Assembly: GCA_039815465.1 (NCBI GenBank)
Contig: JBCBZG010000015.1
Span: forward strand, 30,788-94,787
Length of the DNA: 64,000 nucleotides
Origin: Shimia_B sp039815465
GTDB taxonomy: Bacteria; Pseudomonadota; Alphaproteobacteria; Rhodobacterales; Rhodobacteraceae
Direction of reading: 5' to 3'
In this document: positions 14,375-23,592 of the stretch, in pieces
Numbering within the stretch: position 1 is the stretch's first letter
How the letters are laid out: each line of letters starts with the position of its first letter
Notes under the pieces: generated by a model
What the model saw: the letters and a program-made list of their open reading frames with translations, nothing else
Told to the model about the DNA's origin: nothing
Databases searched by the model: none
Position numbers and translations under genes: made by a program

Positions 14375-15515
14375 CGGCCGCAATCGCGGACCGCAGGGTT
14401 TGTGTTAGGGCCTCAAGCGGCTCAACGCCCACAGACAGTCGAAAGAAGCCTTCGGAGATGCCGAGCGCTTCCCGCTCGGCCGCGGGTAAGGCGCGGTGGC
14501 TTGATGTGGCCGGGTGCGAAATGGTCGTAGTGATGTCGCCCAGGGTGGGTGCAAGCGGCATATCGAGCGCCTCACTCAACCGGTTCGCCGCCTCGCGACC
14601 GCCGGCGATCTCAAAGGACAGCATGTGCCCGCCGCAATCGCCCAGCAGATTGTGGGCTCGGGCATAGTCTGGATGATCGTTTTGCGTAGGATAGAACACC
14701 CGCGTCACGCCGGGTGTGTCAGCCAGCGCCTTTGCCAGCCCTTTGGCGTTGGCGCAAACGCGCTCGAAGCGCAGGGGAAACGAAAGCAGCCCGCGTTCCG
14801 CCAGCCAGCAGTCAAACGGGGCAGCGGTAGTGCCCAGGGTGGCTCCTAACACCTCCAACCGCTCTGTCAGAGCCGGGTCGCGGCTCCCCACCCAGCCCAG
14901 CATGGCGTCTGAGTGCCCCGCGAGGATCTTGGTCACGGAGTGCAGGACGATATGAGCGCCGTGAACGAGCGGGCGATAGCCCAATGGCGTGGTGAAAGTG
15001 TTGTCCACGATGAGCGTGATGTCATGCGCCTCCGCGAGCTCGGCAAGCGCGGTCATATCGGCAATGCGGAGCGTGGGGTTTGCCACAACCTCCACCAAGA
15101 TCGCTTTGGTGTCGGGCCGGATGGCCGCGCGCGCCGTGTCTGCGTCGGTCGGGTCGAAAAAACCGGTCTCGATGCCGAGGCGGGGAAGCTCCTCCGTCAT
15201 CAGGCGCAAGGAGCGACCGTAGAGCTGGGTGGAGCCTATGGCGTGATCCCCGGCCTTGAGCACCGACAAAAGCGCGAGCGACACGGCGGCCATCCCGCTG
15301 CCTGTCATCACACCGCCGCTGACGCCCTCCAACCGGTCGATCATCGCGCCGACGGAGACGGCATTTGGGTGCCCTTCGCGCGAGTAGGTGAAGCCGGGTG
15401 CGCCGTTATAAATGTCGTCCAGCGCATCAGGTGTAGCTGATCCATAGACAACGGATTGATAGAGCGGTGTGACGAGAGGCGTGCCGCCAAAGGCACCCGG
15501 GCCTGGGCGCTTCAC
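14367..15515 (-). CDS. Cystathionine gamma-synthase/methionine gamma-lyase family PLP enzyme
   Basis: This 382-residue fold-type I PLP enzyme of the Cys/Met metabolism family has the cofactor lysine K196 in HSVTKILAGHSD, the aspartate in LIVDNTFTTP (about 170) and the C-terminal FFRLSVGVEPLEAL. Family members catalyse gamma-replacement or gamma/beta-elimination on homocysteine-related substrates; the exact reaction (cystathionine synthase or lyase, methionine lyase) cannot be fixed here. It overlaps the carbonic-anhydrase gene by 4 nt and belongs to a run with gmk and yicC. Confidence 0.88.
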   Translation of the reverse strand: MKRPGPGAFGGTPLVTPLYQSVVYGSATPDALDDIYNGAPGFTYSREGHPNAVSVGAMIDRLEGVSGGVMTGSGMAAVSLALLSVLKAGDHAIGSTQLYGRSLRLMTEELPRLGIETGFFDPTDADTARAAIRPDTKAILVEVVANPTLRIADMTALAELAEAHDITLIVDNTFTTPLGYRPLVHGAHIVLHSVTKILAGHSDAMLGWVGSRDPALTERLEVLGATLGTTAAPFDCWLAERGLLSFPLRFERVCANAKGLAKALADTPGVTRVFYPTQNDHPDYARAHNLLGDCGGHMLSFEIAGGREAANRLSEALDMPLAPTLGDITTTISHPATSSHRALPAAEREALGISEGFFRLSVGVEPLEALTQTLRSAIAAAS

Positions 15516-16039
15516 TGTGCCACCAGCCCGGCGCGGAAACGCCGCATGTTCAGTTGATAGCCTTCTGCCGACAGCGTCAGACCTTTGATCGCGGCCTCGT
15601 CAAGTTGCCGCACGATCTTTCCCGGTGCGCCCATCACGAGGCTGCCGTCGGGAATGACTTTGCCCTCGGTAACGAGCGCGCAAGCACCGATGAGGCAGTT
15701 TTTCCCGATCTTGGCGCCGTTGAGCACCGTGGCCCCCATGCCGATCAGGCTGTTGTCCCCAATCTCGCAGCCATGAAGCATCGCCTTGTGCCCAATCGTG
15801 CAGTTCGCGCCGATGGTCAGCGGGAAGCCCATATCCGTGTGGAGCACGCTGTTTTCTTGGATGTTCGTCCCCTGCCCTATGGTGATCGGCTCATTGTCCC
15901 CGCGCAGTGCGGCGCCGAACCAGATCCCAACGCCAGCGCCAATGATGACATTGCCCATCACGTGGGCCCCAGGCGCGATCCAGTAGTCGCCATCCTCTGG
16001 AAAAGTCGGGCTGACCCCGTCGAGCGTATAGGTCGTCAT
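15512..16039 (-). CDS. Gamma-class carbonic anhydrase family protein
   Basis: This 175-residue protein has a left-handed beta-helix of hexapeptide repeats (VIIGAGVGIWFGAAL, ENSVLHTDMG, CTIGHKAMLHGCEIG) and the three histidines of the gamma-carbonic-anhydrase/PaaY/YrdA group (H in SVLHTD, H in TIGHKAMLHG). These trimeric proteins bind metal at subunit interfaces; carbonic anhydrase activity is shown for only some. It overlaps the PLP gene and gmk by 4 nt each, indicating one operon. Confidence 0.9.
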   Translation of the reverse strand: MTTYTLDGVSPTFPEDGDYWIAPGAHVMGNVIIGAGVGIWFGAALRGDNEPITIGQGTNIQENSVLHTDMGFPLTIGANCTIGHKAMLHGCEIGDNSLIGMGATVLNGAKIGKNCLIGACALVTEGKVIPDGSLVMGAPGKIVRQLDEAAIKGLTLSAEGYQLNMRRFRAGLVAQ

Positions 16040-16674
16040 GCTTGGTCCTCGAATTCGCGTTGCAGGCTGCGCGCGTGGTCTTGCAGGTCAGGTTGCTGCA
16101 CCCGGGCCATGCGCGTGGCCTCGATAATGGTCTTGAGCCGCGCCTCTGTCGCGTCCAAATCGTCGTTGACGAGGACATAATCGTATTCGGACCAACGGCT
16201 GATCTCGTCCCAGCTTTTGCGCATGCGCTTGGCGATGACGGTCTCATCATCTTGGCCACGTCCTTCGAGCCTGCGACGCAGCTCTGCGATCGAGGGTGGT
16301 AGGATGAACACGCTCAGCACGTTTGGTCCCAGGACGGAGTTCTTGATTTGCTGCGCGCCCTGCCAGTCGATGTCGAACAGGACGTCCCGCCCAGCCTCCA
16401 CCGCGTCTTGAACGGGACCCAGGGGGGAGCCGTAGAAATTGCCGAACACATGGGCATGTTCGAGCATCTGCCGTTCTGCGACCATACGTTTGAACTCAGG
16501 TTCCGAGGTGAAGTGATAGTCTTGACCGTCAACCTCCCCCGGGCGCGGGGGGCGTGTCGTAGCAGACACCGAAAAGCTCAACGTTGGGTCCCAGCTGCGC
16601 AAACGTCGCGCGAGCGTGCTTTTCCCCGCGCCAGAGGGCGAGGACAGGATGATCAGAAGTCCGCGACGCGCCAT
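16036..16674 (-). CDS. gmk: Guanylate kinase
   Basis: This 212-residue enzyme phosphorylates GMP to GDP. It has the P-loop SSPSGAGKST (about residues 11-20), the GMP-binding stretch TTRPPRPGEVDGQDYHF and the FGNFYGSP and DIDWQGAQQI motifs. Length is normal. It sits 3 nt downstream of yicC, an arrangement (yicC-gmk) widely conserved in proteobacteria. Confidence 0.97.
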   Translation of the reverse strand: MARRGLLIILSSPSGAGKSTLARRLRSWDPTLSFSVSATTRPPRPGEVDGQDYHFTSEPEFKRMVAERQMLEHAHVFGNFYGSPLGPVQDAVEAGRDVLFDIDWQGAQQIKNSVLGPNVLSVFILPPSIAELRRRLEGRGQDDETVIAKRMRKSWDEISRWSEYDYVLVNDDLDATEARLKTIIEATRMARVQQPDLQDHARSLQREFEDQA

Positions 16675-16677
16675 GGC

Positions 16678-17562
16678 TCACTCCACATTCTGGATCTGTT
16701 CGCGCATCTGATCGATGGCGACTTTGAGGTCGAGCCCAAGCGCTGTCAGCGCGCTATCAGTAGACTTCGAACACAGCGTATTCGCTTCGCGGTTAAATTC
16801 CTGCATCAGAAAATCGAATTTGCGCCCTACCGGCCCGTCTGCGGCGATAAGGTCGCGGGCCGCGGTTACATGGGCGCGGAGCCGGTCGATCTCTTCGGTG
16901 ACGTCGGATTTGATGGCGAGCAGCGCGAGTTCTTGGGCCAGGCGCGCCTCGTCAAGCTCAACCTCTTTCAGGACCCGTGCGAGCCCGGCCCGGAACGCCT
17001 CCTCCTGCGCCTGTGCCCTGTCGGGGAGGAGCGCTGCCGCGTCCTCGACCAGTGCGGCGACGGACGCGAGTTGCGCTAGGATGACCGATTGCAATGCCGC
17101 ACCTTCGGCCGCGCGCATCTCAACAAAGGACGTGACCAGCGGGGCGATATCGGCCTTGACGGCCGCGGCGAGCTCCGGCCCACCATCGTCCTGACCGGCG
17201 GCGTCGTGCAGCGCTCTGAGCCCTAGGATGTCCACCGCCGTCGCAGGCGCGAGTGGGAGCGTGGCGTCTTGCGCAGCGGCCTCAATCTCTTTGATTTGGG
17301 CCATTACGGTCGCGAGCGCCGCTTGGCTCAGTGCCCCGCCTTGCCCCGCAACCCGCGTCACGCGGAGCGATGCCTGCGTGTTGCCGCGCGTTACCGCGCC
17401 TGTCACCGCGGCGCGCAGCGCAGGCTCCAGCCCTTCGATCCAGTCGGGAACCCGCACGCGCAGGTCGAGCCCTTTTCCGTTGACGCTGCGCAGCTCCCAG
17501 ACCCAGGAAAACTCCCCCATGCTGCCCGATTGGGTGGCGTAAGCCGTCATTGACTGCGTCAT
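16678..17562 (-). CDS. yicC: YicC/YloC family endoribonuclease
   Basis: This 294-residue protein begins MTQSMTAYATQSG, the family-typical start; an upstream in-frame start at 17622 would add an unsupported leader. Conserved features include WELRSVNGKGLDLRVRVPDW in the N-terminal domain and the C-terminal GPVGRKFDFLMQEFNREANT with NTLCSKSTD. Members are endoribonucleases acting in RNA turnover. It is followed 3 nt later by gmk. Confidence 0.93.
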   Translation of the reverse strand: MTQSMTAYATQSGSMGEFSWVWELRSVNGKGLDLRVRVPDWIEGLEPALRAAVTGAVTRGNTQASLRVTRVAGQGGALSQAALATVMAQIKEIEAAAQDATLPLAPATAVDILGLRALHDAAGQDDGGPELAAAVKADIAPLVTSFVEMRAAEGAALQSVILAQLASVAALVEDAAALLPDRAQAQEEAFRAGLARVLKEVELDEARLAQELALLAIKSDVTEEIDRLRAHVTAARDLIAADGPVGRKFDFLMQEFNREANTLCSKSTDSALTALGLDLKVAIDQMREQIQNVE

Positions 17563-17754
17563 AGCTGTGCCTCTTTCCCAGCGATCTGACAGCGCGATAC
17601 AAAAGCCGGCCCGCCACCTCAAGCCCTGCCTCGCGCTGGGGCCGCCTGCGCGGTGTTTACCTTTTTAGCCAAATCTTGTGCCAATTTGCCCCGAACCCAG
17701 GCAAAACAGTGGTGTGGGGCACGCAGGTGGTGTTGAGTAGGAGAGGACAGGTTC

Positions 17755-18435
17755 ATGGCGGACGACAACGCACGGATCACGAAGGTGGATTTCTCAAAAA
17801 CCCAACGGTTTGACGGCATCGCGGCGCTGGAAGCCTATTGGCAAGGTGTGCGCGGCAACCGGCTTGTGCCGCTGCGGTCTGACATTGACCCGCGCGGGAT
17901 TGAAAGCGCGCTCGACTTTTCGTTCATTGTGGAGCGGGTGACCGCAGGTGTGATCCGCTTTCGGCTGGCAGGTTCGCAGCTCAATGAATTGATGGGGATG
18001 GATGTGCGTGGGATGCCGATCACGTCATTTTTCGGCACAAACTCCCGCGCGGAAGTGCTTGAGGCGATCGAGGCGGTCTTTAGCGGCCCTGAAGTGCTAG
18101 AGATGAGCCTGGAAAGCGCTGCGGGCCCTGGAAAGCCTGCACTGCTCGGCCAAATGATCCTTTTGCCGCTCAAGAGCGATTTGGGCGAAGTGAGCCGCGC
18201 GGTGGGCTGTTTCCCGACGCGGGGCGCCATGGGCCGCGCGCCGCGCCGGTTCGAGATCGCGGGCGCAGTGCAGCGTCGGCCGCTTGACGATGGGCCAAAG
18301 CCCGTGATCACGCGCCGCCCTGCCCCGATCCCCACCCCAGTGGCGGGTTTTGCGGAGCCGAAGACCCCGTTTGAGGGGCCAAAACGCAGCGCCTCAGAGC
18401 GGCCATACCTAAAGCTTGTCCGCGACGACGACTAA
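17755..18435 (+). CDS. PAS_5-type PAS domain protein
   Basis: This 226-residue cytosolic protein contains a PAS-like domain (about residues 20-150: LEAYWQGVRGNRLVPLRSDI, IVERVTAGVIRFRLAGSQLN, GMDVRGMPITSFF) characteristic of an alphaproteobacterial PAS family, followed by a proline-rich, likely disordered tail. There is no enzymatic output domain. It is divergent from yicC and followed by a bidirectional terminator. Role unknown; such proteins often influence the general stress or cell-cycle response. Confidence 0.75.
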   Translation: MADDNARITKVDFSKTQRFDGIAALEAYWQGVRGNRLVPLRSDIDPRGIESALDFSFIVERVTAGVIRFRLAGSQLNELMGMDVRGMPITSFFGTNSRAEVLEAIEAVFSGPEVLEMSLESAAGPGKPALLGQMILLPLKSDLGEVSRAVGCFPTRGAMGRAPRRFEIAGAVQRRPLDDGPKPVITRRPAPIPTPVAGFAEPKTPFEGPKRSASERPYLKLVRDDD

Positions 18436-18440
18436 ACGAG

Positions 18441-18469
18441 AAAACCCCGGCGCATGGCCGGGGTTTTTT
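18441..18469. terminator. Bidirectional intrinsic terminator
   Basis: AAAACCCCGGC pairs with GCCGGGGTTTTTT around a 4-5 nt loop, giving a T tract on both strands. It lies between the convergent PAS gene and DAHP synthase gene and would end both transcripts. Confidence 0.9.
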
Positions 18470-18494
18470 GTTTGCCGCCAAACAGGTGCCGGTT

Positions 18495-19862
18495 CTAACC
18501 AGCCACCGCCTGCCGCGATTGTGCGGTTTGCCCCAGCTCTTCGGCCACTAGGAACGCGAGTTCCAGCGCTTGGGAGGCATTGAGGCGCGGATCGCAGGCC
18601 GTGTGGTAGCGGCTTGAGAGGTCCTCATCGGTCACGGCCCGCACGCCGCCGGTGCATTCGGTGACGTCTTTGCCGGTCATTTCGAAATGCACACCACCGG
18701 GGACGGTGCCCTCGGCGCGGTGGATGGCAAAGAACTCCTGCACCTCGCGCAGCACGCTCTCGAACGGCCGCGTTTTGTAGCCAGACGCGCTTTTGATCGT
18801 GTTGCCGTGCATCGGGTCACAAGACCAAACGACATTGGCCCCTTCGGCCTGAACGGTGCGGATCAGACGCGGCAGATTTTCCCCAACCTTGCCCGCGCCA
18901 AAGCGCGCAATCAGGGTCAACCGGCCTGCCTCGTTTTCGGGGTTCAGCTTTTCCATAAGGACTTTGAGATCGTCTTCCGTCGTGGTCGGGCCGCATTTCA
19001 GACCGATCGGGTTTTGAACACCCCGGCAGAATTCGACATGGGCGCCATCGGGCTGGCGGGTCCGGTCACCGATCCAGATCATGTGGCCGGAGCCCGCGAT
19101 CCATTTCCCGGTGGTCGAATCCACCCGCGTCAGCGCCTCTTCATACTCCAGCAGGAGCGCCTCGTGAGAGGTGTAGAAATCGACGGTTGTGATGTCCTCG
19201 TTATGCTCGGTCGAAATCCCTGCGGCCTGCATAAAGTCGAGCGCGTCAGAAATATGGCCCGCCATGGCGCGGTACTTTTCCGCCTCGTCGCGGTCGGTGA
19301 AGCCCAGCGTCCAGCCGTGAACGGCATGAATATCCGCAAACCCACCCTTGGAGAACGCCCGCAGCAGGTTCAGCGTCGCGGAGGCTTGCGTGTAGGCCTG
19401 CAGCATCTTCTGCGGGTTCGGGATCCGTGCCTCAGCCGTAAAGGGCAGATCGTTGATGATGTCACCCCGGTAGCTTGGCAGCTCCTGCCCATCCTTGAGC
19501 TCAGTCGGGGCAGAACGCGGCTTGGCAAACTGGCCCGCCATACGGCCCACTTTCACCACCGGAACCTTTGCGCCGTAGGTCAGCACGATGGCCATCTGCA
19601 GCATCACCTTGAACGTGTCGCGGATCAGATCGGCAGAGAACTCCCCAAAGCTTTCGGCGCAATCGCCACCCTGGAGCAAGAAGGCCTCGCCGCGTGACAC
19701 AGCGCCAAGCTGCGCCTTGAGCGAGCGCGCCTCGCCCGCAAAAACGAGCGGTGGATACTGCGACAGCTGACCTTCGACCGCCGACAAGGCGGCGGCGTCG
19801 ATATAGTCGGGCATCTGAACCCGTGGCTTGTTGCGCCAATTCGTCTTTTGCCAGTCACTCAT
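18495..19862 (-). CDS. 3-deoxy-7-phosphoheptulonate synthase, class II
   Basis: This 455-residue class II (plant-type) DAHP synthase condenses phosphoenolpyruvate and erythrose 4-phosphate as the first step of the shikimate pathway. It has WQKTNWRNKP near the start, LLQGGDCAESF (about 80), GRMAGQFAKPRS and, towards the C-terminus, WSCDPMHGNTIKS and GGVHFEMTGKDVTECTGG with metal and substrate ligands. The ATG at 19862 gives the family-typical N-terminus (MSDWQKTNWR); an in-frame start at 19925 is possible but less likely. It stands alone. Confidence 0.95.
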   Translation of the reverse strand: MSDWQKTNWRNKPRVQMPDYIDAAALSAVEGQLSQYPPLVFAGEARSLKAQLGAVSRGEAFLLQGGDCAESFGEFSADLIRDTFKVMLQMAIVLTYGAKVPVVKVGRMAGQFAKPRSAPTELKDGQELPSYRGDIINDLPFTAEARIPNPQKMLQAYTQASATLNLLRAFSKGGFADIHAVHGWTLGFTDRDEAEKYRAMAGHISDALDFMQAAGISTEHNEDITTVDFYTSHEALLLEYEEALTRVDSTTGKWIAGSGHMIWIGDRTRQPDGAHVEFCRGVQNPIGLKCGPTTTEDDLKVLMEKLNPENEAGRLTLIARFGAGKVGENLPRLIRTVQAEGANVVWSCDPMHGNTIKSASGYKTRPFESVLREVQEFFAIHRAEGTVPGGVHFEMTGKDVTECTGGVRAVTDEDLSSRYHTACDPRLNASQALELAFLVAEELGQTAQSRQAVAG

Positions 19863-20038
19863 CGCATGCGTCCCATTCACTGCGCTCGTTAGCGTTATCG
19901 GACCTCTCCTATAGCTTGGAGCCACCCAACAGGAAACAGGGGAAATCAGCGTGCAGGCATAAACATATGCTTAATCGCCTTGACGGGAGGCCCCGGACTT
20001 CGCAAGGGTCGTTGCACACGTAACCGCCAGGGTGCCTT

Positions 20039-21046
20039 ATGCCCAGCCAAGTGACCAAATTTCCGACCCGCGGGGACAGCGCTGAGCAACCCCGTAAGTT
20101 CGTGTTTGTGCTGCTCCATAACTTTACGATGCTGTGCTTTTCCTGCGCGCAGGAAAGCTTGCGGATCGCAAATCGGATGGCTGGCAAGCAGCTCTATTCG
20201 TGGGAGCTGATCGGCGAAGGCGGCGATAGCGTGAAGTGTTCCGCCGGGACGGAGTTTAAGCTCGACGCCGATCTCGGCGACGTGTCCCGCGATGACGTGG
20301 TGCTCGTGTGCGGCGGATTGGATGTGCAGGCTGCCACGTCAAAGCGGGTGCTCAATTGGCTCCGCCGGGAAGCACGACGCGGGCCGCTGATCGGGGGGCT
20401 CTGCACGGCTGGGTACGCGCTGGCAAAGGCCGGGCTGCTCGACGGGAAGCGCGCCACGATCCACTGGGAGAACCAGGACAGCTTTGCCGAAGAGTTTGAC
20501 GAGGTTGAGCTGACAAAGTCGGTTTTTGTGATCGATGGGAACCGGCTGACGACCGCGGGGGGGACCGCCTCCATCGACTTGATGCTCAAGATCATCGCTG
20601 ACGACCACGGGGAGGAGCTCGCCAATGCGGTGGCTGATCAGTTGATCTACAGCTCCATCCGCACCGACCAAGACACGCAGCGCCTGTCGATCCCCACGCG
20701 TATTGGCGTGCGGCATCCAAAGCTCAGCCGCGTGATCCAGCAGATGGAACTGAATATCGAGGAGCCGATCAGCCCATCGATCCTTGCAAAAGACGTTGGC
20801 ATGTCGACGCGGCAGTTGGAGCGGTTGTTCCGCCGTTACCTCAACCGGTCGCCAAAGCGCTACTACATGGAATTGCGCCTGCAAAAGGCGCGTAATCTGC
20901 TGATGCAGACCGATATGAGCGTGATCAACGTGGCGCTCGCCTGCGGGTTTGCGTCACCATCGCATTTTTCGAAATGCTACCGCGCGCATTACAACACCAC
21001 CCCTTACCGCGAACGCGGCGCTCAGGCGGCGCGCCTCAGCGTCTAA
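20039..21046 (+). CDS. GlxA-family AraC-type transcriptional regulator
   Basis: This 335-residue regulator has an N-terminal DJ-1/PfpI-like amidotransferase-fold domain (residues about 20-200; VLVCGGLDVQAA, IGGLCTAGYALAKAGLLDGK) and a C-terminal double HTH AraC domain (VGMSTRQLERLFRRYL; INVALACGFASPSHFSKCYR). GbdR and CdhR, which control glycine betaine and carnitine catabolism, share this build. Its own target is unknown; it is monocistronic and converges on trhA with a 4-nt overlap. A second protein of the same design lies at 25.7 kb. Confidence 0.88.
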   Translation: MPSQVTKFPTRGDSAEQPRKFVFVLLHNFTMLCFSCAQESLRIANRMAGKQLYSWELIGEGGDSVKCSAGTEFKLDADLGDVSRDDVVLVCGGLDVQAATSKRVLNWLRREARRGPLIGGLCTAGYALAKAGLLDGKRATIHWENQDSFAEEFDEVELTKSVFVIDGNRLTTAGGTASIDLMLKIIADDHGEELANAVADQLIYSSIRTDQDTQRLSIPTRIGVRHPKLSRVIQQMELNIEEPISPSILAKDVGMSTRQLERLFRRYLNRSPKRYYMELRLQKARNLLMQTDMSVINVALACGFASPSHFSKCYRAHYNTTPYRERGAQAARLSV

Positions 21047-21669
21047 AGCGCGATCACGATTGCTGCGAAAAAGAGCGCCGACGCGGTGAGCACGAAGGCG
21101 TGCCAGATCGCGACGTTGTAGCGCATATGCTCCATATGGTTGATGACCGCGCCACCGGTGTATAGCGCGCCGCCCGCGACCATGAGCCAAACTGTCTGCG
21201 CCGGGACAGCTTGAATGAGCGGGCCAAGCAAGACGACGCTGGCCCAGCCAAGCGCGGCGTAAAGCGCGGTGGAGCCCCAGCCAGGTTGCAGCCAATCGGT
21301 AAGCTTGCCCACTGCGCCCGCAAGTGCAGCCGTCCAGATGCAGGCCAGAACGATGTAGCCGAATACGTTGCCCAAGATCACCACGAGCGGCGTATAGGTC
21401 CCCGCGATCTTGAGGTAGATGGACGCATGGTCGATCCGTTGCAGCCAGGGACGCGCGGCCTGCCAGGGCGTCATGTGATAGATCGCTGATACTGTGAAGG
21501 TGAGCGTCGCAAAGGCGCCGTAGACCGCGACCGACGCAATCGTAAGCGCCGTGCTATCTTGAGCCGCCCAAAGGATCAGGGCCGTCGTTGCCGCAATAGA
21601 GGCAGCGATGCCAAGGATGTGGACGGTGCCGTCCGCCACACGCTCGGGAAAGGAATACATGTAAGCCAT
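21043..21669 (-). CDS. trhA: Haemolysin III family membrane protein (TrhA/PAQR-type)
   Basis: This 208-residue protein has seven hydrophobic segments, opening SFPERVADGTVHILGIAAS, with the conserved AIYHMTPW and RIDHASIYLKIAGTYTP stretches and a C-terminal EHMRYNVAIWHAFVLTASA carrying the family histidines. The family has seven spans and a metal-binding His cluster; in E. coli TrhA affects membrane lipid and energetics homeostasis, and the haemolysin name is historical. Confidence 0.9.
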   Translation of the reverse strand: MAYMYSFPERVADGTVHILGIAASIAATTALILWAAQDSTALTIASVAVYGAFATLTFTVSAIYHMTPWQAARPWLQRIDHASIYLKIAGTYTPLVVILGNVFGYIVLACIWTAALAGAVGKLTDWLQPGWGSTALYAALGWASVVLLGPLIQAVPAQTVWLMVAGGALYTGGAVINHMEHMRYNVAIWHAFVLTASALFFAAIVIAL

Positions 21670-21737
21670 GGTCCGAGGCTAACAGGGATTTCCCGAATGT
21701 CTTGTTAACTTATCAAAACGCTGCGTTAACGAATTGG

Positions 21738-22100
21738 TTACGCGGCCCGCGCCTTGCGCCGCCGATGCCAGCGATAGATGATCGGCGCGAGAATGTAGTC
21801 ATAGGTAAAGCTCGCGGCCTGTCTGATCCCCGGCAGCGCCACCACACGCGCCAGCCAGCGGTAGCGCGGCATCTCTTGCCAGAGCACGAGAAACGCGGGG
21901 ATACCGCTCAACAGGGTGCCCTCATGTTCCACGTAGAGCCGCTGCGCGGCGGTGTCGGCATCGATCCCCCAGGCTGCGCGGTCTGGGCCATTGAGGTCGT
22001 CAAAGCGGATCGGCAACCCCTCCTTCCGCGCGTAGGCGGCGTAGTGGTTGATCTCGAACGAGCAAACGGGGCATTCAGCGTTGTAGAGCACTTTGGTCAT
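21738..22100 (-). CDS. DCC-family thiol-disulfide oxidoreductase-like protein (DUF393)
   Basis: A protein of about 120 residues from the ATG at 22100 (MTKVLYNAECPVCSFEINHY); ATG 22121 would add seven residues, and no clear Shine-Dalgarno decides between them. The CPVC motif near residue 11 gives the DCC family its thioredoxin-like redox site; the C-terminal half has MPRYRWLARVVALPGIRQAA and a basic tail. It is divergent from dgkA with about 75 nt between starts. Substrate unknown. Confidence 0.8.
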   Translation of the reverse strand: MTKVLYNAECPVCSFEINHYAAYARKEGLPIRFDDLNGPDRAAWGIDADTAAQRLYVEHEGTLLSGIPAFLVLWQEMPRYRWLARVVALPGIRQAASFTYDYILAPIIYRWHRRRKARAA

Positions 22101-22176
22101 ACTGGTCAGATAGGCGCGCATAGGCACCGCGCCAGGGCAACGGTCAGCGTGTCGCACGGGGTAAGGAGCAGGATGG

Positions 22177-22524
22177 ATGCGTGAGTTTTTCGAACGGACA
22201 CTCACCCGCACACGGTGGAGCTGGCACGGCATCCGCGACAGCTGGGTCAACGAGCATTCGTTCCGTTACTGGGTCTATGCCAACGTGATGTCCGGCGTCT
22301 TGGCGATCTGGCTGTTAGAAGGGGCGGAGGTGGCTTTGATCCTCGCGCTGGGCGTGCTGGTGCTCGCGGCCGAGGCGTTCAATACCGCCATGGAACGGGC
22401 CGTCGACTTGGTCACGCAGGAGCATCACGAGCTCGCCGGGCGCGCCAAGGATGCCGCGTCTGGGGCAGTGATGTTGACGGCCATTGCTGTGGGCGTCGCC
22501 TGGATCGCAGTTCTGATCTTTTAG
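22177..22524 (+). CDS. dgkA: Diacylglycerol kinase DgkA
   Basis: This 115-residue protein has a basic amphipathic N-terminus and three membrane spans, with the catalytic signature EAFNTAMERAVDLVT (about residues 66-80). It phosphorylates diacylglycerol to phosphatidate at the inner membrane, recycling lipid left over from periplasmic glycan modification. It converges on the choline-type transporter ATPase gene. Confidence 0.93.
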   Translation: MREFFERTLTRTRWSWHGIRDSWVNEHSFRYWVYANVMSGVLAIWLLEGAEVALILALGVLVLAAEAFNTAMERAVDLVTQEHHELAGRAKDAASGAVMLTAIAVGVAWIAVLIF

Positions 22525-22533
22525 CGCGGCCCG

Positions 22534-23589
22534 CTACTTTGGGCTGACATCTGCCCCGTCGGCGGAGGCGCGGATGCTGGGCACGAGCGCCTTCACTAGG
22601 TCCTTCATATCGAGCTGCCCGATGGGCGCGCCGTCCTCGGTCACGCGGTAGATCTTGTTCGTGTCACCATCCGACTTGGCGATGAGGCTTTCAAGATTGC
22701 TATTCGCCTCAATGTCGCCGTCGAAACGGTCCGCGGAAAGCGCGGAGGTGATGGACCCGATCCGCAGAACGCGCGCGCGATTAATGTCGCTCACGAAATC
22801 CTCGATATAGGGGTCAGACGGGTGAAGCAGGATGTGCTGCGGGTCACCCTGCTGCACAACAGCGCCGTCTTTGAGGATCACGAGGTGATCGGCGAGCTTG
22901 AGCGCCTCGTCGAGGTCATGGGTGATAAAGACAATGGTTTTGTTCAGCTCCCGCTGAAGCTCCAACAGCAGGTCCTGCATATCGGTGCGGATAAGCGGGT
23001 CGAGCGCTGAGAACGCCTCGTCCATCAGCATGATGTCTGTATTGGCAGTGAGCGCGCGCGCGATGCCCACGCGCTGCTGCATTCCGCCCGACAGTTGCGA
23101 CGGATAGCGGTCGCCATAGCCGCCCAGCCCCACACGGTCGAGCCATTTGGCCGCCTCCCGCGCCTGTATATCCTCCGGCTCCCCTTGGACCGACAGCGGC
23201 ATGGCCGCGTTCTGGGCCACGGTCCGATGTGGCAGCAGGGCGAACTTTTGAAACACCATCGACATCGTCTTTTGCCGCAGCTCGCGCAGCGCGGCGGGGT
23301 TTAGCCCCAGCACGTCGCGCCCATCGACAAGCACCTCGCCCGCGCTGGGCTCAATAAGGCGGTTCAAGTGGCGGATCAGCGTCGATTTGCCGGAGCCTGA
23401 GAGCCCCATGATCACGGTGATCTCCCCCTCCTGCATGTCGACATTGATGTCGCTGAGGCCAAGCACATGCCCATGCCGTTCAAGAAGATCGGGCTTGCTC
23501 AGCCCCTCTTTCACCGCCGCCACAAGCTCTCGGTCGCGGGGGCCGAAGATCTTGTAGAGGTGTTTGATCGCAATTTTTGGGTCGCTCAT
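22534..23589 (-). CDS. Choline/glycine betaine ABC transporter ATPase (ProV/ChoV type)
   Basis: This 351-residue ATPase has Walker A GLSGSGKST (about 62-70), signature LSGGMQQR, Walker B DIMLMDEAFSALDP, H-loop FITHDLDEAL, and a C-terminal CBS-like regulatory part (about 270-345) typical of the ProV/OpuA class. It drives uptake of quaternary amines with the two upstream genes, separated from the permease gene by only 3 nt. The binding protein suggests choline or betaine, in keeping with the catabolic genes that follow. Confidence 0.92.
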   Translation of the reverse strand: MSDPKIAIKHLYKIFGPRDRELVAAVKEGLSKPDLLERHGHVLGLSDINVDMQEGEITVIMGLSGSGKSTLIRHLNRLIEPSAGEVLVDGRDVLGLNPAALRELRQKTMSMVFQKFALLPHRTVAQNAAMPLSVQGEPEDIQAREAAKWLDRVGLGGYGDRYPSQLSGGMQQRVGIARALTANTDIMLMDEAFSALDPLIRTDMQDLLLELQRELNKTIVFITHDLDEALKLADHLVILKDGAVVQQGDPQHILLHPSDPYIEDFVSDINRARVLRIGSITSALSADRFDGDIEANSNLESLIAKSDGDTNKIYRVTEDGAPIGQLDMKDLVKALVPSIRASADGADVSPK

Positions 23590-23592
23590 GGC